A stretch of DNA of 64,000 bases, taken from positions 1 to 64,000 of the forward strand of contig NZ_JTDK01000018.1 of the NCBI RefSeq assembly GCF_000802305.1, in the 5' to 3' direction. Below the pieces are notes generated by a model. That model searched no databases. It was not told the origin of the DNA and saw only the letters and a list, made by a program, of their open reading frames with translations. The stretch is from Microbacterium mangrovi (lineage in GTDB: Bacteria; Actinomycetota; Actinomycetes; Actinomycetales; Microbacteriaceae). The position numbers and the translations under genes were made by a program. Shown piece by piece: positions 31,626 to 39,569 of the stretch (the first letter of the stretch is position 1; the number at the start of each line of letters is the position of its first letter).

Positions 31626-32768
31626 ATGCCCCTGGACCCTCTGTTCGCGAAGCGGCTGCGGGTGCACCGCCGGTATCTGATCGGTCAGGCGCTGGAGGAC
31701 GCGAAGCGGCGGCTGGTCCCGGCGTGGATCCGTCGCGGCGACAGCCCCCGAGCCGGTGCGGTCGCGGTTGCGGCCGAGGCCGTCGCGGCCGGCGCGGTCG
31801 CCGCCGGTGCGGATGCCGCCGGGGCCGACGCCTCGGGGCGCGCCGCCGCCGCCACCCGAGCGGCGGCCGGCACCCGGGCCCGGGCGAAGCACCGTCGCGA
31901 CGTGTTCGCCTGGGACCGCAAGGAGCTCGCCGAGGTCGGCACCCCGGGCCCTGAGCTGCGGATCACCGAGCACACCGTGCCGGTGCCCGGGTATCCCGAC
32001 GTCCGGGTGCGCATCTACCATCCGGACGCCGGGGCGGAGCGGCCGCCGGTGTGCCTGGCGTTCTACGGCGGGGCGTTCCGCGTGGGCGGGATCGATTCGC
32101 CGACGACGGATGCCGGCTATCGGCGTCGTGCTGCGGCATCCGGCGTCGCCATCGCCGCCGTGGACTACGCGCTCGCCCCCGAGCACCGGTATCCGACGCA
32201 GGTCGAGCAGGGCTGGGCGGCGTGGGAGTGGCTGGCCGCGCACGAGGACGAGGCCGAGGTGGATGCCTCCCGCCTCGCGGTGCAGGGCACGTCGGCCGGG
32301 GGATGCCTGGCCGCGGCGGTCACCCTCGTGAACCGCGACCGCGCCCGGCATCCCGTGCAACTGCAGATCCTCGAGGTTCCCGTCGTGGACCTCACCGGCC
32401 GGCACATCGACCTGCGCCCCACGTGGAAGATGGGCGTTCCGGCGTTCCTGATGCGGCGGGAGCTGCGCTCGATCCAGCGCACCTACCTCGGCGACATCGC
32501 GCGAGCCCGCGAAGCCTACGCCTCGCCGCTGCGCGCGGCGTCTCATGCAGGGCTGCCGCCCGCCGTCATCCTCACCGCCGAGTACGACGCGCTGCGCCGC
32601 AACGGGTCCGCGTACGCCACCGCGCTCCGGCGCGCGGGAGTGCCCGCGAGCGCGTCCCAGTACACCGGGGTCACGCACGACATCCCGATCTTCACGGGGG
32701 CGCTGGCGGCCGCACGACTGTGGGAGGCGGACGTCGTCTGGGCGCTGCGCACCCTGCACGGAAATTGA
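31626..32768 (+). CDS. Alpha/beta hydrolase-3 family esterase
   Basis: The 380-aa protein has a hormone-sensitive-lipase-like core. The oxyanion segment FYGGAFRVG replaces the usual HGGG, DYALAPEHRYP is the conserved family strand-loop, and GTSAGG is the nucleophile elbow. The acid is in AEYDALR, and THDIPIF holds the His. An Ala/Arg-rich segment (about residues 40-90) precedes the core and looks disordered. The loss of the first His of HGGG is unusual for the family. No signal peptide is seen; the substrate is unknown. Confidence 0.8.
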   Translation: MPLDPLFAKRLRVHRRYLIGQALEDAKRRLVPAWIRRGDSPRAGAVAVAAEAVAAGAVAAGADAAGADASGRAAAATRAAAGTRARAKHRRDVFAWDRKELAEVGTPGPELRITEHTVPVPGYPDVRVRIYHPDAGAERPPVCLAFYGGAFRVGGIDSPTTDAGYRRRAAASGVAIAAVDYALAPEHRYPTQVEQGWAAWEWLAAHEDEAEVDASRLAVQGTSAGGCLAAAVTLVNRDRARHPVQLQILEVPVVDLTGRHIDLRPTWKMGVPAFLMRRELRSIQRTYLGDIARAREAYASPLRAASHAGLPPAVILTAEYDALRRNGSAYATALRRAGVPASASQYTGVTHDIPIFTGALAAARLWEADVVWALRTLHGN

Positions 32769-32843
32769 CGATCGGTACTCACAGAAGCCCCATCTGCCAC
32801 TCCAATCGCCCGATTTCGGTGCCCAGATGACCTGAAACCGCTC

Positions 32844-32879
32844 AGAAACCCCGGAATTCCGCGGAATGTCGGGGTTTCT
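32844..32879. terminator. Hairpin AGAAACCCCG/CGGGGTTTCT with internal palindrome
   Basis: Perfect 10-bp outer arms enclose GGAATTCCGCGGAAT and are followed by TTGG. It can terminate the esterase transcript and lies just before the hup promoter. Part of it (32846-32867) is nearly identical to an element beside the integrase at 58234-58255. Confidence 0.65.
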
Positions 32880-32882
32880 TGG

Positions 32883-32888
32883 TATGTT
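32883..32888 (+). promoter_or_regulatory. hup -10 box TATGTT
   Basis: TATGTT gives a leader of roughly 80 nt to the HU gene. No convincing -35 box is seen because the terminator hairpin occupies that position. Confidence 0.4.
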
Positions 32889-32943
32889 CGTCGCGGTCGC
32901 ACCGACCAGCCGGGGAGCAATCGGCATCCCGGTTCCCGACAAG

Positions 32944-32963
32944 AAGGCGGGTCCGCCCGCCTT
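32944..32963 (+). promoter_or_regulatory. Leader hairpin before hup ribosome site
   Basis: A perfect 8-bp stem (AAGGCGGG/CCCGCCTT) with a TCCG loop ends one base before the GGAGG ribosome site (32964-32968). This may modulate translation of HU. Confidence 0.5.
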
Positions 32964-32976
32964 GGAGGACAACCAC

Positions 32977-33264
32977 ATGGCCGACAAGTCCATCACCAAG
33001 ACCGAACTCGTTGCGAGCATCGCCAGCGCGACCGGCCAGAGCCAGAGCACCGTCTCCGGCGTGCTCGACGCTCTGTTCGGCACCGTCGCCGAGGCCGTCG
33101 CCGCCGGCAACAAGGTCTCGATCCCGGGCTGGATCGCGTTCGAGCAGGTCGCCACCGCTGCGCGCACCGGCCGCAACCCGCAGACCGGCGAGGAGATCCA
33201 GATCGCTGCGGGCACGCGCGTCAAGGTCACCGCGGGCTCGAAGCTCAAGGCTGCGGTCAAGTAA
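32977..33264 (+). CDS. hup: HU-family DNA-binding protein
   Basis: The 95-aa basic protein has the HU/IHF core (ITKTELVASIASATGQSQST, then AARTGRNPQTGEEI and the C-terminal KVTAGSKLKAAV). It binds and bends DNA non-specifically as a nucleoid protein. It lacks the long Lys-rich tail of mycobacterial HU. GGAGG is 8 nt before the ATG. The frame is open upstream, but only the ATG at 32977 gives the standard HU N-terminus. Confidence 0.95.
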   Translation: MADKSITKTELVASIASATGQSQSTVSGVLDALFGTVAEAVAAGNKVSIPGWIAFEQVATAARTGRNPQTGEEIQIAAGTRVKVTAGSKLKAAVK

Positions 33265-33274
33265 GACCGTCACG

Positions 33275-33315
33275 AAGGGGGATGCCCCGGGCCTCGTGCC
33301 CGGGCATCCCCCTTT
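33275..33315 (+). terminator. hup terminator
   Basis: A long GC stem (AAGGGGGATGCCCCGGGC with GCCCGGGCATCCCCCTT) has a CTCGT loop and ends in TTTC. Confidence 0.92.
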
Positions 33316-33361
33316 CGCGTGCCCGGGGCGTGCGCTCGGCGTCCGGCGCACTTGACCTTCG

Positions 33362-33714
33362 CTCGTCACGTTGTGCCGCTCGCGGTGCGTTTCGTGACGA
33401 GTGAAGCCGGGGCGGGATGCCGGGGCGGGATGCCGGGCAGCCGTACGGCGGGGTGATGGTCGCTCGTCACGTTGTGCCGCCGGGGGTGCGTTTCGTGACG
33501 AGTGAGCGCGGGCATCGGAGTCAGCTCGTCACGTTGTGCAGCTCGCGGTGCGGATCGTGACGAGTGATGCCGGGGCGGGATGCCGGGCAGCCGTGCGGCG
33601 GGGTGATGGTCGCTCGTCACGTTGTGCCGCTCACGGTGCGTTTCGTGACGAGTGAGCGCGGGCATGGGGGCCGGCTCGTCACGTTGTGCAGCTCGCGGTG
33701 CGGATCGTGACGAG
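33362..33714. repeat. Array B: five 40-bp palindromic repeats
   Basis: Copies lie at 33362-33401, 33463-33502, 33525-33564, 33613-33652 and 33675-33714, all exactly 40 bp, with CTCGTCACG left ends and CGTGACGAG right ends. Two pairs are spaced 62 bp apart, the same phase as array A. Between them run GC-rich tracts with repeated GGGCGGGATGCCGGG. The 33316-33812 gap holds these repeats and no recognisable gene. Confidence 0.9.
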
Positions 33715-33812
33715 TGAAGCCGGGGCGGGATGCCGGGTCCGGGAAGACGGGTCGGGATGCCGCCGCGGGATGCCGAACGGGTACTCCGGGCGGGGGCCCA
33801 GCCTGCGGGATT

Positions 33813-33818
33813 TAGGCT
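33813..33818 (+). promoter_or_regulatory. -10 box TAGGCT, leaderless promoter
   Basis: TAGGCT ends 6 nt before the ATG at 33825. Confidence 0.6.
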
Positions 33819-33824
33819 GGAAGG

Positions 33825-35798
33825 ATGGATTCCCGAGCGCTGCGGATCGTCGGCCCCACGATCCTCGTGGCGGCCGCGCTCATCGCCGCCGCGATCGCGC
33901 TCACCTACGGCGGGGGTGCGGCGCCGCTGGCGCTCAGCGACCCCGGTCCCTTCGTGCGCACCGGCGTGCCGATCGCGACCCTGATCGTCGACCTGTCGGC
34001 CGCGGGCATGGTCGGCACGCTCATCACGGCGCTGTTCACCCTGCAGCAGGGCTCGAAGCCGTGGGAGATCGCGCTGAACACGGCATCCGCCTCGGCGGCC
34101 GTCTTCACTCTCGCGAGCGCCGCCGTCGCCTACCTCGGATTCCTCAACTTCTCGGCCGCCAAGGTCACCCTGCAGGCGCAGTTCGGCCAGCAGTTCGGGC
34201 AGTGGCTCACCACCACCGAACTCGGCCAGGCGTGGCTCATCACCACGATCGCGGGCGCCTGCCTGACGATCCTGATCTTCGCCGTGCGCAGCTGGACCGG
34301 CACCCTGATCGTCGCCGGCCTCGCCGCGGCATCCCTCATTCCGATGGGCACGCAGGGTCACTCCGGGGAGCTGGCCAGCCACAACATCGCGGTGACGTCG
34401 CTGATCCTCCACCTCGTCGCCGCGGCGACCTGGGTGGGCGGGCTCCTGCTGATGGTGCTGATCCGTCCCGCGATGCCGCGCGACAGGATGTCGGACGCGC
34501 TCGGACGATATTCGTCGATCGCCCTGTGCGCCTTCGTGGTGGTCGCGATCTCGGGCGTCGGGCGCGCGCTCATCGGGTTCACCCGGCCGTCCGACCTCTT
34601 CACACCGTACGGGGTCATCCTCCTCGTCAAGGTGGTGATGCTCGTCGCCCTCGGCGTGCTCGGCGCGATCTACCGCACTCGGCTCATCGGGCGCTACCGT
34701 GAGGACGCCAGAGCACGCCGGTTCTGGGCCCTGGTCGCCCTCGAGCTCGCGTTCATGGGCATCGCGTCCGGTGCCGGAGCCGCGCTCTCGGTCACGCCAC
34801 CGCCGAACGCCGGCATCGTCGCGATCGCCAAGACTCCGGCCGAGGTGCTCACCAACGCGCCGCTTCCGCCGGAGCTGACCGTGCAGCGGTGGTTCACCGA
34901 GTGGAACATCGACCTGCTGTGGCTGGTCGCGTGCGGATTCGCCCTGTTCTTCTATCTCGCCGGGGTGTGGCGCCTGCGCAGCCGCGGCGACAAGTGGCCG
35001 GTGTACCGCACCGTGCTGTGGTGCCTGGGCATCCTGCTGCTCCTCTGGGTCACCTGCGGGCCGGTCAACGCCTACTCCGACTACCTCTTCTCGGTGCACA
35101 TGGTCGGGCACATGCTGCTGACGATGGCGATCCCGCTGCTGCTGGTGCCCGGAGCGCCGGTGTCCCTCGCGGCGCGCGCGATCCGCAAGCGGCACGACGA
35201 CACCCGGGGCGGGCGCGAGTGGATCCTCTGGGCGGTGCACACGCCGTTCGCCCGCGTCATCACGAACCCGTTCGTCGCCGCCGCGCTGTTCGTCGGATCG
35301 CTGTGGATCTTCTACTACACGGGCCTGTTCCGGTGGTCGCTCTACGACCACCTCGGCCACGAGTGGATGACGGTGCACTTCCTCATCACCGGCTACCTGT
35401 TCGTCCAGTCGCTGATCGGCATCGATCCGGTGCCGTTCCGGCTGCCGTACCCGTTCCGGCTGCTGACGCTCATCGCGGTGATGGCGATCCACGCGTTCTT
35501 CGGCATCGCGATCATGATGCAGACCGGGCTCATGGTGGCCGAGTGGTTCGGGTCGATGGGGCGCACGTGGGGGCCGACGCCGCTCAACGACCAGTACATC
35601 GGCGGCGGTGCGGCGTGGTCGATCGGCGAGATCCCGACGCTGATCCTCGCGGTCACCGTCGCGATCCAGTGGAGCCGCAACGACGACAAGGTGCAGAAGC
35701 GCCGCGACCGGCAGGCGGATCGCACGGGGGATGCCGAGCTCGAGGCGTACAACGCGCAGCTCGCCCAGCTCGCCGCCCGCGACGCCCGCCGCGGCTGA
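33825..35798 (+). CDS. CopD/CtaG fusion: copper handling and cytochrome oxidase assembly
   Basis: The 657-aa polytopic protein has an N-terminal half with eight or so helices of the CopD type (SHNIAVTSLILHLVAAATWV) and a C-terminal caa3_CtaG domain. The latter contains HMVGHMLLTM, HTPFARVITNP, YDHLGHEWMTVHFLITGY and HAFFGIAIMM, with many membrane His and Met residues that can bind copper. Such fusions are common in actinobacteria and supply Cu to the aa3 oxidase. A hydrophilic C-terminal tail ends RDARRG. It has its own leaderless promoter. Confidence 0.9.
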   Translation: MDSRALRIVGPTILVAAALIAAAIALTYGGGAAPLALSDPGPFVRTGVPIATLIVDLSAAGMVGTLITALFTLQQGSKPWEIALNTASASAAVFTLASAAVAYLGFLNFSAAKVTLQAQFGQQFGQWLTTTELGQAWLITTIAGACLTILIFAVRSWTGTLIVAGLAAASLIPMGTQGHSGELASHNIAVTSLILHLVAAATWVGGLLLMVLIRPAMPRDRMSDALGRYSSIALCAFVVVAISGVGRALIGFTRPSDLFTPYGVILLVKVVMLVALGVLGAIYRTRLIGRYREDARARRFWALVALELAFMGIASGAGAALSVTPPPNAGIVAIAKTPAEVLTNAPLPPELTVQRWFTEWNIDLLWLVACGFALFFYLAGVWRLRSRGDKWPVYRTVLWCLGILLLLWVTCGPVNAYSDYLFSVHMVGHMLLTMAIPLLLVPGAPVSLAARAIRKRHDDTRGGREWILWAVHTPFARVITNPFVAAALFVGSLWIFYYTGLFRWSLYDHLGHEWMTVHFLITGYLFVQSLIGIDPVPFRLPYPFRLLTLIAVMAIHAFFGIAIMMQTGLMVAEWFGSMGRTWGPTPLNDQYIGGGAAWSIGEIPTLILAVTVAIQWSRNDDKVQKRRDRQADRTGDAELEAYNAQLAQLAARDARRG

Positions 35799-35911
35799 CC
35801 CGCGCCGGGATGCCTCCCCGCTGCGGTTGACGCCTCGCCGGCCCTGTTCGGGTGTCAACTTCGGCGGGTTCAGGTGCCGGAACTTGGTACCTGAGCGAGC
35901 GCTGCTGCGGG

Positions 35912-36961
35912 TCAGTCGTTCGGGGTGGCGGTGATCTCGATCGTGGCCCGGCCGTCGGCGTCGACCGACACCGACCCGGTGACCCCGAACGGGACGTCGG
36001 CGTCGACGGTGCTCATCGAGCCGTCGAACAGGGACTGCACCGGAACGGTGACGTGCGCCGTGGCGTGAGCCCAGCGGATCGCCCAGTTCTCGCCGTCGGG
36101 GATCAGGGTGACGACAGGCTGCTTGACGATCGACCAGTCCGGGGGTTCGGCCACGCGGTCGTCGATCTGCGTGCCGAACGGGCATCCCGTGGGCTGCAGC
36201 ACGTGCTGGCGCGCGCACGCCGTGAGGAACTCGTCCACCCGTTGCTGCACCACCGACAGGAACTCCGGAGTGGGCCGGGCCTGCACCTCGACCGCGGTGC
36301 GCCGGAACGGTGCGTCCGACAGCAGCGCCTTCGTCGGCGAGCTCATGGCCGACGTGTCGACGCGCACCGCGTACAGGCCGGGGGAGAACACGAGCAGATG
36401 CACGGGCGCGGCGAGATCCGCCCTGACACCCGCGGTGGAGACCTGCCGCTTGTCGATCGGGAATCCGTTGACCTGGAAGTCGGCGGAACCGTGCACGGTG
36501 AGGTCGACGACGGCCAGCGGGCTGGTCGCGAAGCGCCAGCCCGGGACGATGCCGATCCAGCCGTTGCGGACCACGTCGAAGGTCGTGCGTCCGGGGTATC
36601 CGCCGGCGCGGTACGCGACGGTGACCTCGGTGTGATCGCCTGCCTGCTTCTGCGAGACGACGTGGATGTCGGTGAGGGATGCCAGGGCGGCCTGGCGCAG
36701 CAGGGCGTCGGACGCATCCTGCGGGAGTCCGGCGGCGGAGAGCTGGCTGCGGTCGATGGCGACGCCCGGCACGGCGAGGGCTTCCACCGCGTGGCGGGAT
36801 GCCAGCAGATCGAGGTAGTTCGTCACGAACGCGGCGGGACTGTACAGGGCGCGATACGCCGCGAAGCCGCCGAAGATCGTGGCCGCGACGATGACCGCGA
36901 TCAGCCCCCCGATCGCGGTCAGGTCCCCTGCCAGGTGCGGGCGTGGCACCCCCGCGCTCAC
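35912..36961 (-). CDS. Membrane-anchored exported protein of unknown function
   Basis: The 349-aa protein has a transmembrane helix (about residues 14-36); the rest is extracytoplasmic. The beta-rich body has several similar segments (TVHGSADFQVNGFPI and LTVAYRAGG-like) and two Cys (TACARQ and TGCPFG) that could form a disulfide. The repeating pattern of ligand-free beta domains recalls actinobacterial TcaA-like/DUF proteins, but no specific family is recognised. The GTG start at 36961 is preceded by only a weak CACACT -10 box. Confidence 0.65.
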   Translation of the reverse strand: MSAGVPRPHLAGDLTAIGGLIAVIVAATIFGGFAAYRALYSPAAFVTNYLDLLASRHAVEALAVPGVAIDRSQLSAAGLPQDASDALLRQAALASLTDIHVVSQKQAGDHTEVTVAYRAGGYPGRTTFDVVRNGWIGIVPGWRFATSPLAVVDLTVHGSADFQVNGFPIDKRQVSTAGVRADLAAPVHLLVFSPGLYAVRVDTSAMSSPTKALLSDAPFRRTAVEVQARPTPEFLSVVQQRVDEFLTACARQHVLQPTGCPFGTQIDDRVAEPPDWSIVKQPVVTLIPDGENWAIRWAHATAHVTVPVQSLFDGSMSTVDADVPFGVTGSVSVDADGRATIEITATPND

Positions 36962-37023
36962 ACGCTCAGTGTGTCATGGAACCGGCATCCTTCAGGCATC
37001 CGGATGCCGCGGAACCGGGTCGG

Positions 37024-37437
37024 TCAGCCCCACGGGTCGAGCAGGTCGATACCCGTCTCGTCGAAGTCCTGGGTGTTGCGGGTGGCCAGCGCCATGCCGT
37101 GCGTCAGCGCGATCGCCGCGATCTGCGCGTCCTGCAGTGCGATCGGCCGCCCGAGAGCACGACGATGCGCGGTGAGGAGGGCACAGGCCGCCGCGGCCTC
37201 GGCGTCGAACGGCAGGATTCGGGTGCCGAAGGACGCGATCTGCTTGGAGACGGCGGCCTCGAGAAGCTGCTTCCGGGCGCTCGGCGGAAGCAGCGCAAGC
37301 CCGAGTCTCATCTCGAACACGGTGATCGACGTGATGAACAGATCATCGCTCAGTTGTGCATCGAGCCAGGAGACCACGCGAGGCTCGGGAACCGACCGCG
37401 TGAACTCGGACAGGACGTTCGTGTCGAGGACGATCAC
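37024..37437 (-). CDS. vapC: VapC-family PIN-domain toxin
   Basis: The 137-aa PIN domain has acidic metal ligands: Asp5 in VLDTNVLSE, Glu in TVFEMRLG, Asp in LQDAQIAA, and a late Asp in RNTQDFDETG. The FitB-like pattern fits an RNase that cleaves tRNA or rRNA. The GTG start overlaps the antitoxin stop (GTGA). Confidence 0.92.
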   Translation of the reverse strand: MIVLDTNVLSEFTRSVPEPRVVSWLDAQLSDDLFITSITVFEMRLGLALLPPSARKQLLEAAVSKQIASFGTRILPFDAEAAAACALLTAHRRALGRPIALQDAQIAAIALTHGMALATRNTQDFDETGIDLLDPWG

Positions 37438-37667
37438 CGGGGAAAGTCCACCGCGCGGGCGGCCTCCGTCCGCGGTTCGACGTCGAGGGGCCCGAGGTTC
37501 GCGTACAGCTCGGCGAATCGTGTGCCGAGACTCACCTCGGCGCCGCTCACAGCCGCCGTCAGGATCGCCCGCACCTCCGCTTCGGTGGATCGTCCGTGGC
37601 GGGCCGCACGCACGCGCAGCCGTGCCTTGGTCTCATCGTCGAGGTTGCGGATCGTCATGCTCGCCAT
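37434..37667 (-). CDS. vapB: VapB/FitA-type antitoxin
   Basis: The 77-aa protein has an RHH domain MTIRNLDDETKARLRVRAAR then HGRSTEAEVRAIL, the FitA signature. Its C-terminal tail should occupy the toxin active site. The ATG at 37667 is preferred over an upstream in-frame codon because GAAGGG lies before it and the operator palindrome ends just upstream. Confidence 0.9.
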   Translation of the reverse strand: MASMTIRNLDDETKARLRVRAARHGRSTEAEVRAILTAAVSGAEVSLGTRFAELYANLGPLDVEPRTEAARAVDFPR

Positions 37668-37680
37668 TTCATCGCCCTTC

Positions 37681-37710
37681 GATGATTGCAATGATATCAC
37701 TGCAATCATC
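37681..37710. promoter_or_regulatory. vapBC operator palindrome
   Basis: A 30-bp near-perfect palindrome runs from GATGATTGCA to TGCAATCATC with centre GATATC, and only one mismatched pair. It is AT-rich in a GC-rich context and begins 14 bp upstream of the antitoxin ATG, as expected for FitA-type autorepression. Confidence 0.8.
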
Positions 37711-37794
37711 GTCGTGCATCACGCCTCCCGCGCATGCATCCCGACCCGGCATCCCGCCCCGGCATCCCGACCCGGCGTCCCCACCGCGGGCTCA

Positions 37795-37896
37795 CTCGTC
37801 ACGATCTGCGCTCGCGTCTGCACATCGTGACGAGTGAGCGACCTCGTCGCGGTTCGCTCGTCACGGAATCCGGCCGCCCTCGCGAATCGCGACGAG
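37795..37896. repeat. Locus C: two 40-bp palindromic repeats
   Basis: Copies at 37795-37834 and 37857-37896 are again exactly 40 bp and 62 bp apart. The flank at 37736-37775 holds four tandem CCCG(A/C)CCCGGCATCC-like units. Confidence 0.85.
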
Positions 37897-37955
37897 TGCC
37901 CGGGTGCGAAGCGCCAGGTCCTGTGCAGAACGGGGCGATGCGGCATCCCCGGGCC

Positions 37956-37961
37956 TAGCAT
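37956..37961 (+). promoter_or_regulatory. -10 box TAGCAT, leaderless promoter
   Basis: TAGCAT ends 7 nt before the ATG at 37969. Confidence 0.5.
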
Positions 37962-37968
37962 GGACGGG

Positions 37969-39381
37969 ATGTCTCTTTCCCGGCCCGAACTCTCCGCAGA
38001 ACAGCGCGAGGTGTTCGAGCTCATCGAGGGCACGCGCGAGCACGTGTTCGTCACCGGGCGCGCCGGCACCGGCAAGTCGACCCTGCTGAACCATCTCGCC
38101 TACAACACGCAGAAGCAGATCGCGGTGTGCGCACCCACCGGGGTGGCCGCGCTCAACGTCGAGGGCCAGACGATCCACTCGCTGTTCCGGCTCCCGATCG
38201 GCCTCATCGCGAACGGGCAGATCGAGCAGTCGGATGCCACCCGCAAGGTGCTCAACGCCATCGACACCCTGGTCATCGACGAGATCTCGATGGTCTCCGC
38301 GGACCTCATGGATGCCATCGACCGGTCGCTGCGGCAGGCTCGCGGCCGCCGCGGGGAGCCGTTCGGCGGCGTCCAGGTGGTCATGTTCGGCGACCCCTAC
38401 CAGCTCGCGCCCGTGCCGCCGCGCGGCGACGAGGCGCGCTACGTGCAGGACCACTACCGCTCGTTCTGGTTCTTCGACGCGCACGTGTGGACCGGCAAGC
38501 CGGCGACCGACGGCATCCTCGACATCGGCGAGCACGGCGCCGAGCTGAACATCCGCGAACTGCGCGACATCCACCGTCAGTCCGACGACGGATTCAAGGC
38601 GCTGCTGAACGCGGTGCGCTACGGCCGGGTGACCGCCGACATGGCCAAGGTGCTCAACGACACCGGCGCCCGGCGCCCGCCCGAGCCCACCCCCGACGAG
38701 CCGCCGATCATCACGCTGGCAACCCGCAACGACATCGTCAACTCGATCAACAAGCGCCACCTCGACGCGCTCCCGGGACGCGCGCTGACCGCCCGCGCCG
38801 AGATCAACGGCGACTTCGGCCGCGGCGAGGCGAACTATCCGGCCGACTCGGAACTGCAGCTGAAGACCGGCGCGCAGGTGATGTTCCTGCGCAACGACAC
38901 CGGCGCCGGATTCGGCGAGGTGCCGCGCTGGGTGAACGGCACGATCGGCACCGTCACGCGCATCGCGGGCGGCAGCGTGCTCGTCGACGTCGACGGCGAG
39001 GAGCACGAGGTCGAGCCGGCCGTGTGGGAGCGCATCCGCTACGCCTACGACCCCGGGTCCAAGACCCTGAGCCGGGACATCGTCGCCGAGTTCACGCAGT
39101 TCCCGCTGCGCCTCGCCTGGGCGGTCACGATCCACAAGTCGCAGGGCAAGACGTACGACCGGGCGATCGTCGACCTCGGATCGGGCGCCTTCGCCCCCGG
39201 GCAGACGTACGTCGCGCTGTCGCGGCTGACGACCCTCGACGGGCTGTATCTGTCGCGTCCGCTGCGGCCCCGCGACATCCAGGTCGACCCGGACGTGCGG
39301 CGGTTCATGGCCGGCGTGCATCGCCCGCCGGCGGCGCCGGATGCCGCATCCTCCCCGGCGGCTCCTCCCGTCACATCCTGA
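37969..39381 (+). CDS. Pif1/RecD-like superfamily 1B helicase
   Basis: The 470-aa protein has Walker A GRAGTGKSTLLNHL (about residues 28-41), motif Ia CAPTGVAALNV, Walker B LVIDEISMVS, motif III FGDPYQLAPVPP, and motif V/VI regions VTIHKSQGKTYDRAIVDLG and YVALSRLTTLDGLYLS. The UvrD_C_2 end is typical of AAA_30/Pif1-like 5'-3' helicases that resolve recombination or stalled-fork structures. An Ala/Pro-rich tail follows. It is a single gene. Confidence 0.9.
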   Translation: MSLSRPELSAEQREVFELIEGTREHVFVTGRAGTGKSTLLNHLAYNTQKQIAVCAPTGVAALNVEGQTIHSLFRLPIGLIANGQIEQSDATRKVLNAIDTLVIDEISMVSADLMDAIDRSLRQARGRRGEPFGGVQVVMFGDPYQLAPVPPRGDEARYVQDHYRSFWFFDAHVWTGKPATDGILDIGEHGAELNIRELRDIHRQSDDGFKALLNAVRYGRVTADMAKVLNDTGARRPPEPTPDEPPIITLATRNDIVNSINKRHLDALPGRALTARAEINGDFGRGEANYPADSELQLKTGAQVMFLRNDTGAGFGEVPRWVNGTIGTVTRIAGGSVLVDVDGEEHEVEPAVWERIRYAYDPGSKTLSRDIVAEFTQFPLRLAWAVTIHKSQGKTYDRAIVDLGSGAFAPGQTYVALSRLTTLDGLYLSRPLRPRDIQVDPDVRRFMAGVHRPPAAPDAASSPAAPPVTS

Positions 39382-39396
39382 GCGCGAGAACCTCGC

Positions 39397-39455
39397 GCCC
39401 TGAGCTTGTCGAAGGGCATGAGCTGAGGGTTCTTGGGCTTCGACAGGCTCAGCCC
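39397..39455. repeat. Opposed CTTCGACAGGCTCAG repeats forming a hairpin
   Basis: GCCCTGAGCTTGTCGAAGGG (39397 onward) and GGGCTTCGACAGGCTCAGCC (39435 onward) face each other and can pair over about 20 bp. It lies just after the helicase gene and may act as a terminator. Confidence 0.75.
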
Positions 39456-39569
39456 GCGTGACGGAGGGCGGAACCGTTCGCCGTGACGGCGTTCCCGCCG
39501 GTCGTACAGGTAATCCTCGGCGTACCTTGTGTTTCAATGAGGGTGGACATCGTCGGGGGGAGGATGCCG

